Shown: positions 55,536 through 64,000 of the stretch, piece after piece
Numbering within the stretch: position 1 is the stretch's first letter
Layout: each line of letters opens with the position of its first letter
Source: Sambucus nigra
Lineage: Eukaryota > Streptophyta > Magnoliopsida > Dipsacales > Adoxaceae
NCBI GenBank assembly: GCA_949130495.1
Contig: OX422213.1
Coordinates: 536,161,467 to 536,225,466 of the forward strand
Direction: 5' to 3'
Length of the DNA: 64,000 nt
Program-made: the position numbers and the translations under genes
Notes under the pieces: generated by a model
Database searches by the model: none
Seen by the model: the letters and a program-made list of their open reading frames with translations, nothing else
What the model was told of the DNA's origin: nothing

Positions 55536-56314
55536 TGTGCATTGTTGGTATATTCAGTCTATGTATATATATGATATTTTTTTTGGTCTTTGCCTTGCTT
55601 TCTAGTCCATCTATGCTTTAATTCATAATTGGTATCTATCTTGTTGCATTCTTTGTTGATATTAAATGCTTAATACTTTATGTATCATATTGGTATCATT
55701 TTCTTGCATCTTAGTTAGTATCCGTTATTATTTGTTGGATTAGTTATGATTTTGTTGCCCATGTGCTTTAATGTTCTCATCACTTTATGCACAATTTCTT
55801 GTTTAGCTTGTTATCCCATTCTTTTTATCCCTTGTCCAGTTTATGGGGAGTATATGCTTTAATTGGGGGAGATAAGTTAATTTTTTATTCTTTAGCCTTT
55901 GTCTATTCCTGAGAAAAAATGGGGAGAATGATAGGGGAGAAATGGTATCTAATCCTATTATAGTCGTATCTTAGTTTGGGAGATTTAACTTAGGGGGAGT
56001 CACGACCTTCTTAGGTGGATCATAGTTGATAAAAGGGAGAATTAATTAAGGGGGAGTCTTTATTTATATTGCATTTAATATTTTCATATTCCCTATGCGT
56101 TTAATGTGTTTTCTTAAGTGTGCAGGAATTCTTCTATAGTGTGAAGGAATTCTTCTATATATTCTTCTATATATGGAAACTTTATTCATTGGTATAGATA
56201 GTGATCCTTGGGTCTTGAGTCAAGTTTGGATGGGATGTTTGAGTCTAGTAGAGCTTGACGGCCCTTTAGGATTTTTGTTTAGTTTTTGTCCCAGAATATC
56301 CAAAGGAGGAAATT
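54282..56314 (+). mobile_element. Non-coding 3' internal region of element 7 with repeated polypurine tracts
   Basis: About 2 kb without a recognised gene, where pol would normally be. A (TA)n tract lies at 55,486-55,532. Purine-rich tracts occur at about 55,864 (TTGGGGGAGATAAG), 55,918 (AATGGGGAGAATGA), 55,994 (TAGGGGGAGTC), 56,050 (AAGGGGGAGTC) and 56,301 (AAAGGAGGAAATT, directly before the LTR). Multiple polypurine tracts near the 3' end are a known trait of SIRE-lineage copia elements. Confidence 0.72.
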
Positions 56315-57915
56315 TGTAAGGAAACAAATTTCCAATTGAGTCCTTTGTAGTTTTGGCTCAATTACAGAAAAAAAATATTTGAGTCATAGGATAGAGTTCA
56401 AGTTTATCCATTCAAGCCTATGACGTTTTTGTTGAATACGTAGCGGCCAAGATATTAAAGCTTTATCAAATGCCAAGTTTAATGTGCCTCGTTTCTACAT
56501 CAACAACATTCATTCCATTGCTCCTAACGTATGAATGAATTTTTGAATATATATATATATATAGGAGTTTGGAACATTTTTCATTGGGTGAATTTTTATT
56601 GTATGTTTATTTTAAATTGTAGTTGTATTTCAAAAAGTTTCATTAAAACTTTAAAAATAAAGTTTCTGGGTTAAAAATAGAATTTTCAGCTTTCTGTTTT
56701 TTCGTTCGATATTATCGTTCGAACGAGAATGTCGTTTGAACGAGGTTTGCAATCCCCTGCCACTGGAACTTCGTTAAAAGTATTGTTCAAATGAGACTTC
56801 ATTTGAACAAAAATCTAGTTCGAACGAGATTTGGCGGGAACAGTTTTTTGGGCAATTTTTGACACTTTTCCCACTACATTTCCCCACTAACTTTTTGACA
56901 GATTTAACTAGTGTGGGAACAAAATTTTTATTAATACTTTTACATAACCTTTTCTTCCTAAGAGTGTTTTGAGTGTTAATTGTTCCCAAGAAAAAGTCCC
57001 CTTGAATTTTTGTTGAAATATTTTAATCCTTAGAACAAAATCAAGGTTTTCACACCCATATTGTTTATTCCAAGTTTTAATATATATACATCTTTCTTGG
57101 AGTGTTTGGCATCGGGTCTTCTCTACCGCATTGAAGATATTGTTTGGGTTTACTTCTAAATCCCTCAAAGAAGAAGAGTTTGTTTTGCTGCGACATTCTC
57201 ACATGGTCAAAGGCACCATGTGTGGTTGACGGTGTACCTATGTCTCATTGTTGATTCCAAGATTCCGACGGAGCTCCAAGGTTGTAGACTAGGCGGAGGT
57301 GTTTATAAGCAGATGCGTTAAGGCTTGAAAGGGATCGAGTCGAGGAAGTAAGTCATCTGTCTTTTAATTGTAAAACCATACTTAGTGGACTTAAGGCTAG
57401 GGTCGTTCGGATTTTTTTCTAGTTGTGGGTTTTTCCTCGGACATCGCGGCGTAGTGGATGTTTACTTATTTTATCTTTTTTCAAATCTCACATTAGATGT
57501 ATTCTTAGGTAAAAAGATAAAATTTGCTTTAAGTCACTACTTAATTAATTTGGTGCATAATTAATTTGGGTAAAATGTTTATGTGTATTTAATTCAAGTC
57601 ATTAATTTTATTGGATAAAATTTGGTTTGGCCTATGATTGCTAAAATGATTCATTAATATCGTTAGGAAAATTTTCTAGGACTTGGGTTAAATTGTTTTT
57701 GGGGCTTAAAATAAAAAGTTCATAAATTTGATGTTTAGTATAACTTTAATATTGAGAAAATTGATTTTTTTTACTTTAGCTTTAATTTGTGAGGAAATTA
57801 ATTTAAAATTTGTTAAATTGTTTAATTGAATCATCTTCGCTTCCGCATCTATAAAAGGAAATTGAAATTAATTTTTGTGGTAAGATATTAAAATTGGGGG
57901 CCTCTTATTCCAACA
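56315..57915 (+). repeat. 3' LTR of element 7
   Basis: It begins TGTAAGGAAACAAATTTCC and ends TCTTATTCCAACA. It aligns with the 5' LTR almost end to end; an example of difference is a longer TA run at 56,549-56,563. TCGTTCGAACGA is at 56,715-56,726. A reading frame on the minus strand at 56,908-57,168 is a shadow. Confidence 0.9.
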
Positions 57916-58674
57916 TCCGCCCGTAGCGCGACTCAAGACGCCTCGGCCTCAGCCTTCTGTTATTGGACAAGATGGGTTACCTACATTGTTCCCATAGATT
58001 CAGCACCCTCGCCGTCGGCCTCACCCAGGCTGGCGAGGGTAGGACGATACTAATCAACATCACAGGTGTCAACTCTTCAGTGGTTCACGGATCTACCAGC
58101 CTAACCTTGGGAAATGTGGTCGGTTATTGCCATATTACATACAAACCGTATGCATTAGGAGATGTGTGGAGATGTGCATGTGGATGTGGGACACGCGTGA
58201 ACTAAAACCGTTATACCCAGATTATTCTCTCACCTGAGGGAATATTGGATCATCATGACATACATGTGACAAAGACAGTTGGCTTCTCCTCATTGGCTAG
58301 GAACATGCTGCACATGCTTATTGCATGCTTGGGGGTGCAATACACCACCAAGGTACTATAAATACATATCATCTTCTTTAATGTAAAGGATCGATTATTC
58401 ATAACCCTAGCAGAACTATGTCAAAATACATAGAAGAGAGGGAAAGCTTGAATGTTGTAACCCATGCCATAAGAGACATACTTGTTAGTGGGTTTCATTC
58501 ACACACACACACTAGACGTAGGCTCCGATCGTACCACTTAAGTTCTGGTGTTCTTTTTCTTCTCCTCATCTCCCTCTACTATTATCTTGCTATATTTATA
58601 TTACATTTCTTCTATTGTTGTGCGGGTGTGAGTTTGTTCATCACATTGACCTGCTGGTGTTATTTCCAGCATCA
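57916..58674 (+). repeat. 5' LTR of element 8, right part
   Basis: This resembles the element 3 LTR from about 16,250 on: ACCTGAGGGAATATTGGATC with ACATGAAGGAATATTTAATC, GCATGCTTGGGGGTGCA with GCATGCTTTGGGGG, and the TATAAATACATATCATCTTC box. It ends ATCA at 58,674, six bases before the primer site. Its first part is GC-richer than the neighbours. Confidence 0.75.
58357..58364 (+). promoter_or_regulatory. TATA box of element 8 5' LTR
   Basis: TATAAATA is followed by CATATCATCTTCTTTA, the same context as the TATA boxes of element 3. It would direct transcription into the element's gag. Confidence 0.65.
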
Positions 58675-58680
58675 TTAGTT

Positions 58681-58694
58681 TGGCGTCGTCTGTG
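58681..58694 (+). other. Primer-binding site of element 8
   Basis: TGGCGTCGTCTGTG matches the Tat-lineage primer site TGGCGCCGTCTGTGGGAA at 13 of the first 14 bases. It confirms plus orientation and the position of the LTR end. Confidence 0.85.
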
Positions 58695-58859
58695 CAAATG
58701 AGGATTATCATCTTTTCCCTTCTCTAGCTTGTACTCACCGGAGTCTTTGGTGGTGAACCAGTACTCCCCTATTGTGGAGTTGTTTCATCATTGAAAATGC
58801 TCTTGTTGAGCTCCCAGGCTTTTACTCTTCAATTACAGCTCATCCATCAGGTTTGAAAC

Positions 58860-60090
58860 ATGGCATCAGAATTTCCACCACCACCACCACCATGGGGTGG
58901 TGGACCCAGTACTAGCCCGCCTCCTCAGTCAGAAATGGACAAAATAGTAGAGGCTCTCCACTCCCTAGTTCCTAGCTAGCAGTTGATGTAGCATCAATTC
59001 GCTACCCTTAGCCAAAAAGTGATCTGGCCCGATGGAGAAAATATAATAACTTTAGAGGCTAGGGTACCACCCCTGGACCCACACAAGGATCTCCCTCATC
59101 AGCAGAGGTGTAGAGACATGGCTGACCCTAGGCGTTTATGCCTAGAGAGGCCAAGTCAGCCGTGCCTCAAGGATGAGGAGAAAGAGTGTGAGGAAGAGGA
59201 TGATAGAAGCTATTGGGAGCCCTATTAGATCACAGGTGGCACTGTAAGGTCCATACAACCAAGTCGAAGCCAAACTGAAAGGTCGAGCCAAGAGTGTAGG
59301 CCAAGGGCATCAGCCCTAGATAGGTTGAGTAAGGGGTTGGACTTTGATAGGCTCAACACAACACCAAACGATATGAGAAACCTCCTTTCCCGAAAAAAAA
59401 GTATAGCCAATTCTCAATGGAATAACGGGGGTGATGGTCGTCACGCCTTGAAAGGTCAGGATGAGGAGCAAAGAGAGGTAAACAGTAGATAGAGAAGGAA
59501 TCCAAGAGAAGCTTCGGTTCTACCAAATAGTAGAGAGGGAGCTAAAGAGAATGTGGACAAGAATGTGGTGACCGAAAGACCTTGAAATCACTCTATAAAA
59601 CGGTTAGAAGATAAGATAGGTGACATCTTGAAGAGCTGATACCCTTTACAGAGGGAATATAATGAAGGCTTACCTTCTGTAGCTTGGATAGTAAGTTATC
59701 CAACTCTATATAAATTCAATCCTCTATTTGTTACACCCAAGTCTGATGGTATCACTAATCCGTCTCACTACGTCGAGGTCTACCACTCGATTGCAAACAT
59801 TTACTCAGTCTCAGATAAGATGAGGTGCCGTGCCTTTTTAAGCAATTTGATCGGAGCAGCTCATGTATGGTTCACTTCACTCCCAAAAAGTTCAATTGAG
59901 AACTTCATGCAACTCGTAGAGAGACTCATACATAACTTATGTTTTGGGGTAAGGACCCAAAAGAAGACTACTCATCTACTGTATGTCAAGAAGGGAAAGA
60001 ATGAGAGTTTCATGGAGTACATACAAAGATTTAACAAGGAAAAGTTAAAAGTTGAGGACTATGAAGAAAGTATTATGTTGACAACATAAA
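58860..60090 (+). pseudogene. Gag of element 8
   Basis: ATG 58,860 gives MASEFPPPPPPWGGGPSTSP then PPQSEMDKIVEALHSLVPS and a stop. Further in, frames read VIWPDGENIITLEARVPPLD, and the Gag core at 59,700-60,089: PKSDGITNPSHYVEVYHSIA, MRCRAFLSNLIGAAHVWFTS then LPKSSIENF, and FMEYIQRFNKEKLKVEDYEE. The N-terminal half has several stops, while 59,820-60,089 is open. At 60,090 the sequence jumps directly to the RT N-terminus, so the zinc knuckle and protease are deleted. Confidence 0.83.
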
Positions 60091-61430
60091 TAAAAGAGTC
60101 TACTCAAGAGATGAGTATAATGTTATTAGAGAGGAAATCAAGAAATTGGATAATGTCGACTTCATCCGAGAATTCATCTACCCCGACTGGTTGACAAACG
60201 TTGTCATCATCCCAAGGCCAATGGAAAATGGAAGATGTGTGTTGACTTCAAAGATCTGAACAAAGTGTGTCAGAAAGATAGCTTCCCCTTGCTCAGGATT
60301 GATCAAATGGTGGATGCTACAACTAGCAATAAATTAATCATCTTCATGGATGCCTACTCAGGCTACAACCAAATATTCATGGACTCGACCGACGAAGAGA
60401 AGACAACCTTTATTACCGACAAGGGGACCTATTACTACAAGGTCGTCCCCTTTGGGTAAAATAATGTTGGGGAAATGTATCAGAGACTAGTCAAAAAAAT
60501 GTTTGAGGACCATATCGGCAAGTTAATGGAAGTGTATGTTGACGATAGGTTGACACAGATCCTCAAGGATGAGACTTGTGTGGCCGATCTTGAGTTCACC
60601 TTCAACACAATGGACAAGTATCAAATGAAGCTCAACCCCGCCAAGTGTGTGTTCGGTATGGGAGCAGGCAAGGTTTTAGAATTTATAATGAATCAGAGCG
60701 TAATAAAAGCCAACCCTTAGAAGATAAAGGCCTTATTGGATATGAATACTCCTACAACGATAAAGGATGTGTAGAGACTGACTGAAAGAGTGGCAGCATT
60801 AAACAGGTTTATGTCTAGAGCCGCTGATAAATGCCTTCCTTTCTTTGTAGTATTGAGAAAAAAAATTTAATGCAAAGAAGAGTGTGATAGAGACTTTAAG
60901 GATTTGGAGTCCTATCTCGGCTCTACACCCCTACTATCTAGACCAGTTCAAGGGGAGAAACTATATCTTTATTTGGCAGTATCTGAGTTGACCAGCAGTG
61001 TCACTATTGTAAGAGAAGAGGATGAAGTCTAAAAACTAGTTTATTTCAATAGTAAGGCCTCGAGGAATATAAAGCCCTACTTTGAGGCACATACCATGGT
61101 GGTCCTCACAAACTCACCCCTTAGGCAAGTAATTCACAAGCCTGAGAAATCAGGAAGACTAATGGCTTGGGCAATCGAATTAGGAGAGTTCGACATCATT
61201 TACCAACCGAGAATGGCTATTAAGGATCAAGACCTAGGTGACTTTGTAGCCGAGTTCACTTGGTACAAGGTCGACATTGAAGATTTTGATGCTACAAATT
61301 GTGAGCAAGGAAACAAAATATAACCTCTCCTGGTCGTAGCCGAGACGAGTTGATCAAGAATCAAAATTTTGAGAATGAGGAGGAAAAGTATCTTTTTAAG
61401 AATGGATCCCTGTAATATGATAGTTTTTCA
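60091..61430 (+). pseudogene. Reverse transcriptase and RNase H of element 8
   Basis: Right after Gag comes RVYSRDEYNVIREEIKKLDN and VDFIREFIYPDWLTNVVIIP. Then MCVDFKDLNKVCQKDSFPLL, FMDAYSGYNQIFMDSTDEEK, YYYKVVPFG (stop) NNVGEMYQRLVKKMF, MEVYVDDRL (intact YVDD), and MKLNPAKCVFGMGAGKVLEF. RNase H pieces follow: LLSRPVQGEKLYLYLAVSEL, LVYFNSKASRNIKPYFEAHT and MAWAIELGEFDIIYQPRMAI. Relatively few stops (about five) make this the best-preserved Tat-type RT in the window, but it is still broken. Confidence 0.88.
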
Positions 61431-61600
61431 GCAAACGGTACGGTATGGAGCCTCTTTGTTGATGGGTATTCATGTGAGAATGGAAGTGGGGAAGGATTGA
61501 TAGTGTCGGAGCCATCACTCTTTGCAAGAAGATGAACTTTCACAGCAAAAATAGTAATTTTCTCAAGGGAAACACCTGAGAGTGATGCTGTCAGTGGGGA
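61431..61600 (+). pseudogene. Truncated second RNase H of element 8
   Basis: WSLFVDGYSCENGSGEGLIV begins at ~61,444 and parallels WSLFVDESFCETGSGMGLIF of element 3. The next block, FARR, stop, TFTAK, and PESDAVSG may correspond to YALRFSFKA and NNESEYDALSAL but is much decayed. Element 8 similarity ends near 61,590-61,600. Confidence 0.68.
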
Positions 61601-62366
61601 GTGAAGGAACAAGGCACTCAACACTAAGAGAATGAGCAGGGAGAGAATACTAGGTAGGTCTGGTGATATTTTAGCAGAGTAATAGTGCAATTTTTCTTGT
61701 CTATCCGTTTGACCTTGCCCAGGGGTCTATTTATACATGGGCGTAAGGGGAGTTGGCAATTTTGGGCGCCAAAATTGAGAGAGTTGGTGGGGAACAATGT
61801 CTGAAGTGTACCATTTGTCCCTACCTGCAGGCAGTCTGCCTGTCCCCTCTGCAGGCGCCACCTGGCACCGACCAAAACTCAAAAAGCACATATGTCCCCT
61901 AATGGAGACAAAATAGCAGATTTGGTAGTTATCTTTTGAAACGGTAACTTGTGGTGCAATTTTGCAAATCTTTGAGAGAGAGGACCTTAAGGCCTCACTC
62001 CCTCTAAAAAGTGTTATCTTTCTTGAGAGAGACCTCGAGGACCCCCTCTTCTGGAAAAATCATTTTTCTTGTAAAGAGTTTATTTCTTGTGCGTAGCCTC
62101 GAGTGGCTTCTGGGTGTTCCTACTAGTATTCTCTCAATCCTATAGTGCTAAGTGGTTGAGCTTGCTCAACATACCTTGTCCCTCAGCCGCCAAGCCAAAA
62201 ATCCCAAGAGGTCCCGACGCGCCTGTTCGAGCCCTGCTTGCTCGACTAGGCAACCTGTGCAAGAAAGTAAAGTGTTACTGCTGTTGTTCATTTAGAGCCT
62301 GCTGTTTCATGATGAAAACTCCTGTAGCAGCACTTCTCGAATAACATTTCTGCAGTGACCCCTGCA
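61601..62366 (-). other. Candidate minus-strand LTR, promoter-proximal part; no gene seen
   Basis: No coding match on either strand. On the minus strand a TATAAATA box (61,738-61,745) lies ~150 bp before the end of element 8 similarity. If this is an LTR inserted into element 8, it runs from about 63,561 to 61,590 on the minus strand. GGTTGAGCTTGCTCAAC at 62,151-62,167 holds a 7-bp inverted repeat. The region is GC-richer than most of the window. Confidence 0.4.
61738..61745 (-). promoter_or_regulatory. Candidate TATA box, minus strand
   Basis: The minus strand reads CATGTATAAATAGACCCC, a good plant TATA box with flanking C/G-rich sequence, followed ~30 bases later by AAAAATTGCACTATT. It is similar in form to retroelement LTR promoters. 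No transcript evidence is available. Confidence 0.45.
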
Positions 62367-63455
62367 GTGGCGCTGACGCTTGAAGCAGCGCCGACCCTTG
62401 TCCTGGCGCCGTTGCTCGGAGTGGCGCTGATGCTGTGAGGCGGCGCCGACCCTTGTTGCGGCGCCGACGCTCGACGTGGCGTTGACGCTTGAAGTGGTGC
62501 TGACGTCCGAGGTAGCGCTGATGCTTGAATCGTCGCTGACATGTGAGGCGGCGCCGACCCTTGTCCCGACGCCGACGCTCGAAGTGACGCCGACGCTCGA
62601 AGTGGCGCTGACGCGTGAGGCGGCGCTGACCCTTGTCCCAGCGCCGATGCTCGAAATGGCGCCGACGCTCGAAGTGGAGCTGACACTTGAGGCGGCGCCG
62701 ACCCTTGTCCCGGCGCCGATGCTCGAAATGGCGCCGACGCTCGAAGTGGCGATGACGCTTGAGGTAGCGCTGATGCTTGAACCGTCGCTGGCAGGTGAGG
62801 CGGCGCCGACCCTTGTTGCGGCGCCGATGCTCGAAGTGGCGTTGACGCGTGAGGCGGCGCTGACCCTTATCCCGGCGCCGATGCTCGAAATGGTGCCGAC
62901 GCTCGAAATGGCGCTGACGCTTGAGGTAGCGCTGATGCTTGAACCGGCGCTGACGGGTGAGGCGGCACCGACCCTTATTGCGGCGCCGACGCTCGAAGTG
63001 GCGCTGACGCCTGAGGTAGCGCTGAGGCTTGAATCCGCGCTGGCAGGTGAGGCGGCGCCGACCCTTGTTGTGGCGCCGACGCTCGAAGTGGCGCCGACCC
63101 TTGTTGTGGCGCTGACGCTCGAAGGGGCGCCGACGCTCTAAGTGGCGCTGATGCCTGAGGTAGCGTTGTGGCTTGAATCCGCGCTGACAGGTGAGGCGGC
63201 GCCGACCCTTGTTGCGGCGCCGACCCTTGTTGTGGCGCCGACGCTCGAAGTGGCGTTGACGCCTGAGGTAGCGCTAATGCTTGAACCGGCACTGACATGT
63301 GAGGCGGCGCCGACCCTTGTTGCGGGGTGCCGACGCTCGAAGTGGCGCCGACGCTTGAAGTGGCGCTGACGCCCGAAGTGGCGTTGACGCCTGAGGTAGC
63401 GCTGACCCTTGCGGTGGCGTAGGGACTCGCCGCGGTGCTGACACTTGCGGTGGCT
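62367..63455. repeat. GC-rich minisatellite, 18-bp unit, ~60 copies
   Basis: The unit is close to GTGGCGCTGACGCTTGAA. The landmark GTGAGGCGGCGCC recurs at 62,435, 62,543, 62,615, 62,795, 62,849, 62,957, 63,047, 63,191 and 63,299 (TTGAGG variant at 62,687), all spacings being multiples of 18 (54, 72, 90, 108 or 144), so units are arranged in a loose higher-order pattern of five or six. Because 18 is divisible by three and most units lack stops, long frames are open on both strands (plus 62,476-63,141, repeating ALTLEV/APTLEV; minus 62,975-63,514, repeating SAPLRA/SAPQQG). These frames have no start context or domain and are best explained by the repeat. A stop at 63,138 and an extra base near 63,325 break the plus frame. 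Confidence 0.92.
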
Positions 63456-64000
63456 TTTGGACTTCTGGGTGACCTCGCAGGTACCTCTCGGATGTTATTT
63501 AATAAAAAAAGCATATTTATTTTATTTTGCTTTTTTTTTCTGTTTATAACACCCTTCTACATTAGCCCCTCGTGCAAAGTTTTTTTGGTAGGGTAGACTA
63601 AAAAAAACTTTGTACGCTATAAATCTGGTTTCAACAATTATATATATATTTATATATATATATATTTTCTGAGGGATCCTAGGATCATTAAATTCTGTGG
63701 CCCTTTATCCGAGGTATTTAATTTTTTTTTTTTTGAGAACCCACGCGTCAGTGTGGGAACTGTCATCTCATCATTTGGGAAAAAAAGATCATCAACTTTT
63801 TGCCTTCCTGCACGTTTTTCCATTTTGGTGAAAGAAAAAAAAACATAAGCCCCTTATATTGGGGTCTTTCATCTTCTTCAACCAAAACATAAGCATCTTT
63901 GGGTTTGTAGTGAGAGAAAGTGAGAGAGGGATTCTTTTAAAAAACCCCATAGCCACCCATCTCCTTTTTTCTCTAACCTTCCCAAATATCATACCCTCTC
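63456..64000. other. Possible LTR edge, hairpin and AT tract; no gene seen
   Basis: On the minus strand GAGGGGCTAA precedes TGTAGAAGGGTGTTATAAAC at 63,561, a possible polypurine tract and LTR start. CAAAGTTTTTTT (63,575-63,586) and AAAAAAACTTTG (63,601-63,612) form a 12-bp inverted repeat with a 14-base loop. A TA tract lies at 63,638-63,664 and a T-rich run near 63,722. The final 200 bases look like a leader or intergenic sequence. Confidence 0.4.

Larger units (their letters stand above)
51751..57915 (+). mobile_element. Element 7: gag-only SIRE-like Ty1/copia
   Basis: Two 1.6-kb LTRs (51,751-53,338 and 56,315-57,915), each starting TGTAAGGA and ending TTCCAACA, enclose ~3 kb with a Met-tRNA primer site, one 269-codon open frame, and a ~2-kb non-coding tail ending in a purine-rich tract. 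Flanks TCGGC (51,746-51,750) and TCCGC (57,916-57,920) match at 4 of 5 bases, consistent with an old target-site duplication. No protease, integrase, RT or RNase H is present, so it would depend on another element for movement. Confidence 0.88.
51638..61600 (+). mobile_element. Element 8: Tat-like Ty3/gypsy, with element 7 nested in its 5' LTR
   Basis: The LTR pieces 51,638-51,750 and 57,916-58,674 are separated by element 7. They are followed by a Tat-type primer site, gag, RT, RNase H and a partial second RNase H. Proteins and LTR landmarks are close to element 3, so both belong to one family. The protease region is deleted and no integrase or 3' LTR is seen. The right limit is approximate. 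Confidence 0.8.

Noticed and set aside
55390..55605. 71-codon frame with IYIYIY run
   Set aside because: Translation of the (TA)n tract at 55,486-55,532.
62476..63141. 221-codon frame as a repetitive structural protein gene
   Set aside because: Both strands are open because the unit is 18 bp. There is no signal peptide, no domain and no clear start context. It is kept as a repeat and raised only as a finding.
62367..63455. CRISPR-like or structured repeat system
   Set aside because: Units are contiguous with no unique spacers and the context is a plant genome, so it is a minisatellite.

Overview
This window looks like repeat-dense, gene-poor nuclear DNA from a flowering plant, probably pericentromeric or other heterochromatin. 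It is AT-rich and carries plant-type retrotransposon lineages: Tat/Athila-like and Tekay/Del-like Ty3/gypsy, SIRE-like Ty1/copia, and a plant L1-type LINE with a DUF4283-like ORF1. I see no convincing intact host gene, no tRNA or rRNA gene and no CRISPR array. Almost every coding stretch is a stop- and frameshift-riddled retroelement remnant. The main exception is an open 269-codon Gag-like frame at 53,472-54,281.

Layout. 1-3,719: the 5' end of a minus-strand Athila/Tat-like element (leader, primer-binding site, 2.7-kb LTR with TGATAA/TTATCA ends). 3,838-4,950: two tandem arrays, a ~169-bp satellite-like array and a ~47-bp array whose units contain an inverted repeat. 5,340-7,100: an unrecognised coding remnant and a degenerate tandem repeat. 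7,140-12,000: a decayed minus-strand Tat/Ogre-like gag-PR-RT-INT polyprotein. 12,000-16,017: AT-rich DNA with no recognised gene.

16,018-37,330 is a three-layer nest. A Tat-like element (element 3) has its 3' LTR split at 21,747/36,880 by a minus-strand chromovirus-like element (element 4). Element 4's 5' LTR is in turn split at 26,362/35,715 by a plus-strand Tekay/Del-like element (element 5) flanked by a 5-bp ATACC duplication. The order of insertion is therefore readable from the sequence. 37,331-39,951 holds two exon-like segments of unknown origin.

39,952-51,637 is a rearranged SIRE-like copia complex: two LTRs in opposite orientation forming a ~2.4-kb imperfect palindrome, a broken gag, a second LTR pair, and a ~4.6-kb minus-strand LINE lying between copia LTR and copia 3' internal sequence. 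51,638-61,600 is a second Tat-like element (element 8), related to element 3, whose 5' LTR is split by a gag-only SIRE-like element (element 7; 51,751-57,915). 61,600-64,000 contains a candidate minus-strand LTR that carries a ~1.1-kb GC-rich array of 18-bp units.

No cellular pathway is encoded. The 'working together' visible here is structural: nested insertion, LTR-LTR deletion and recombination, and tandem-array growth. Family assignments rest on motif recognition by eye and no database search was run. Boundaries without a TG/CA end or a target-site duplication are approximate.
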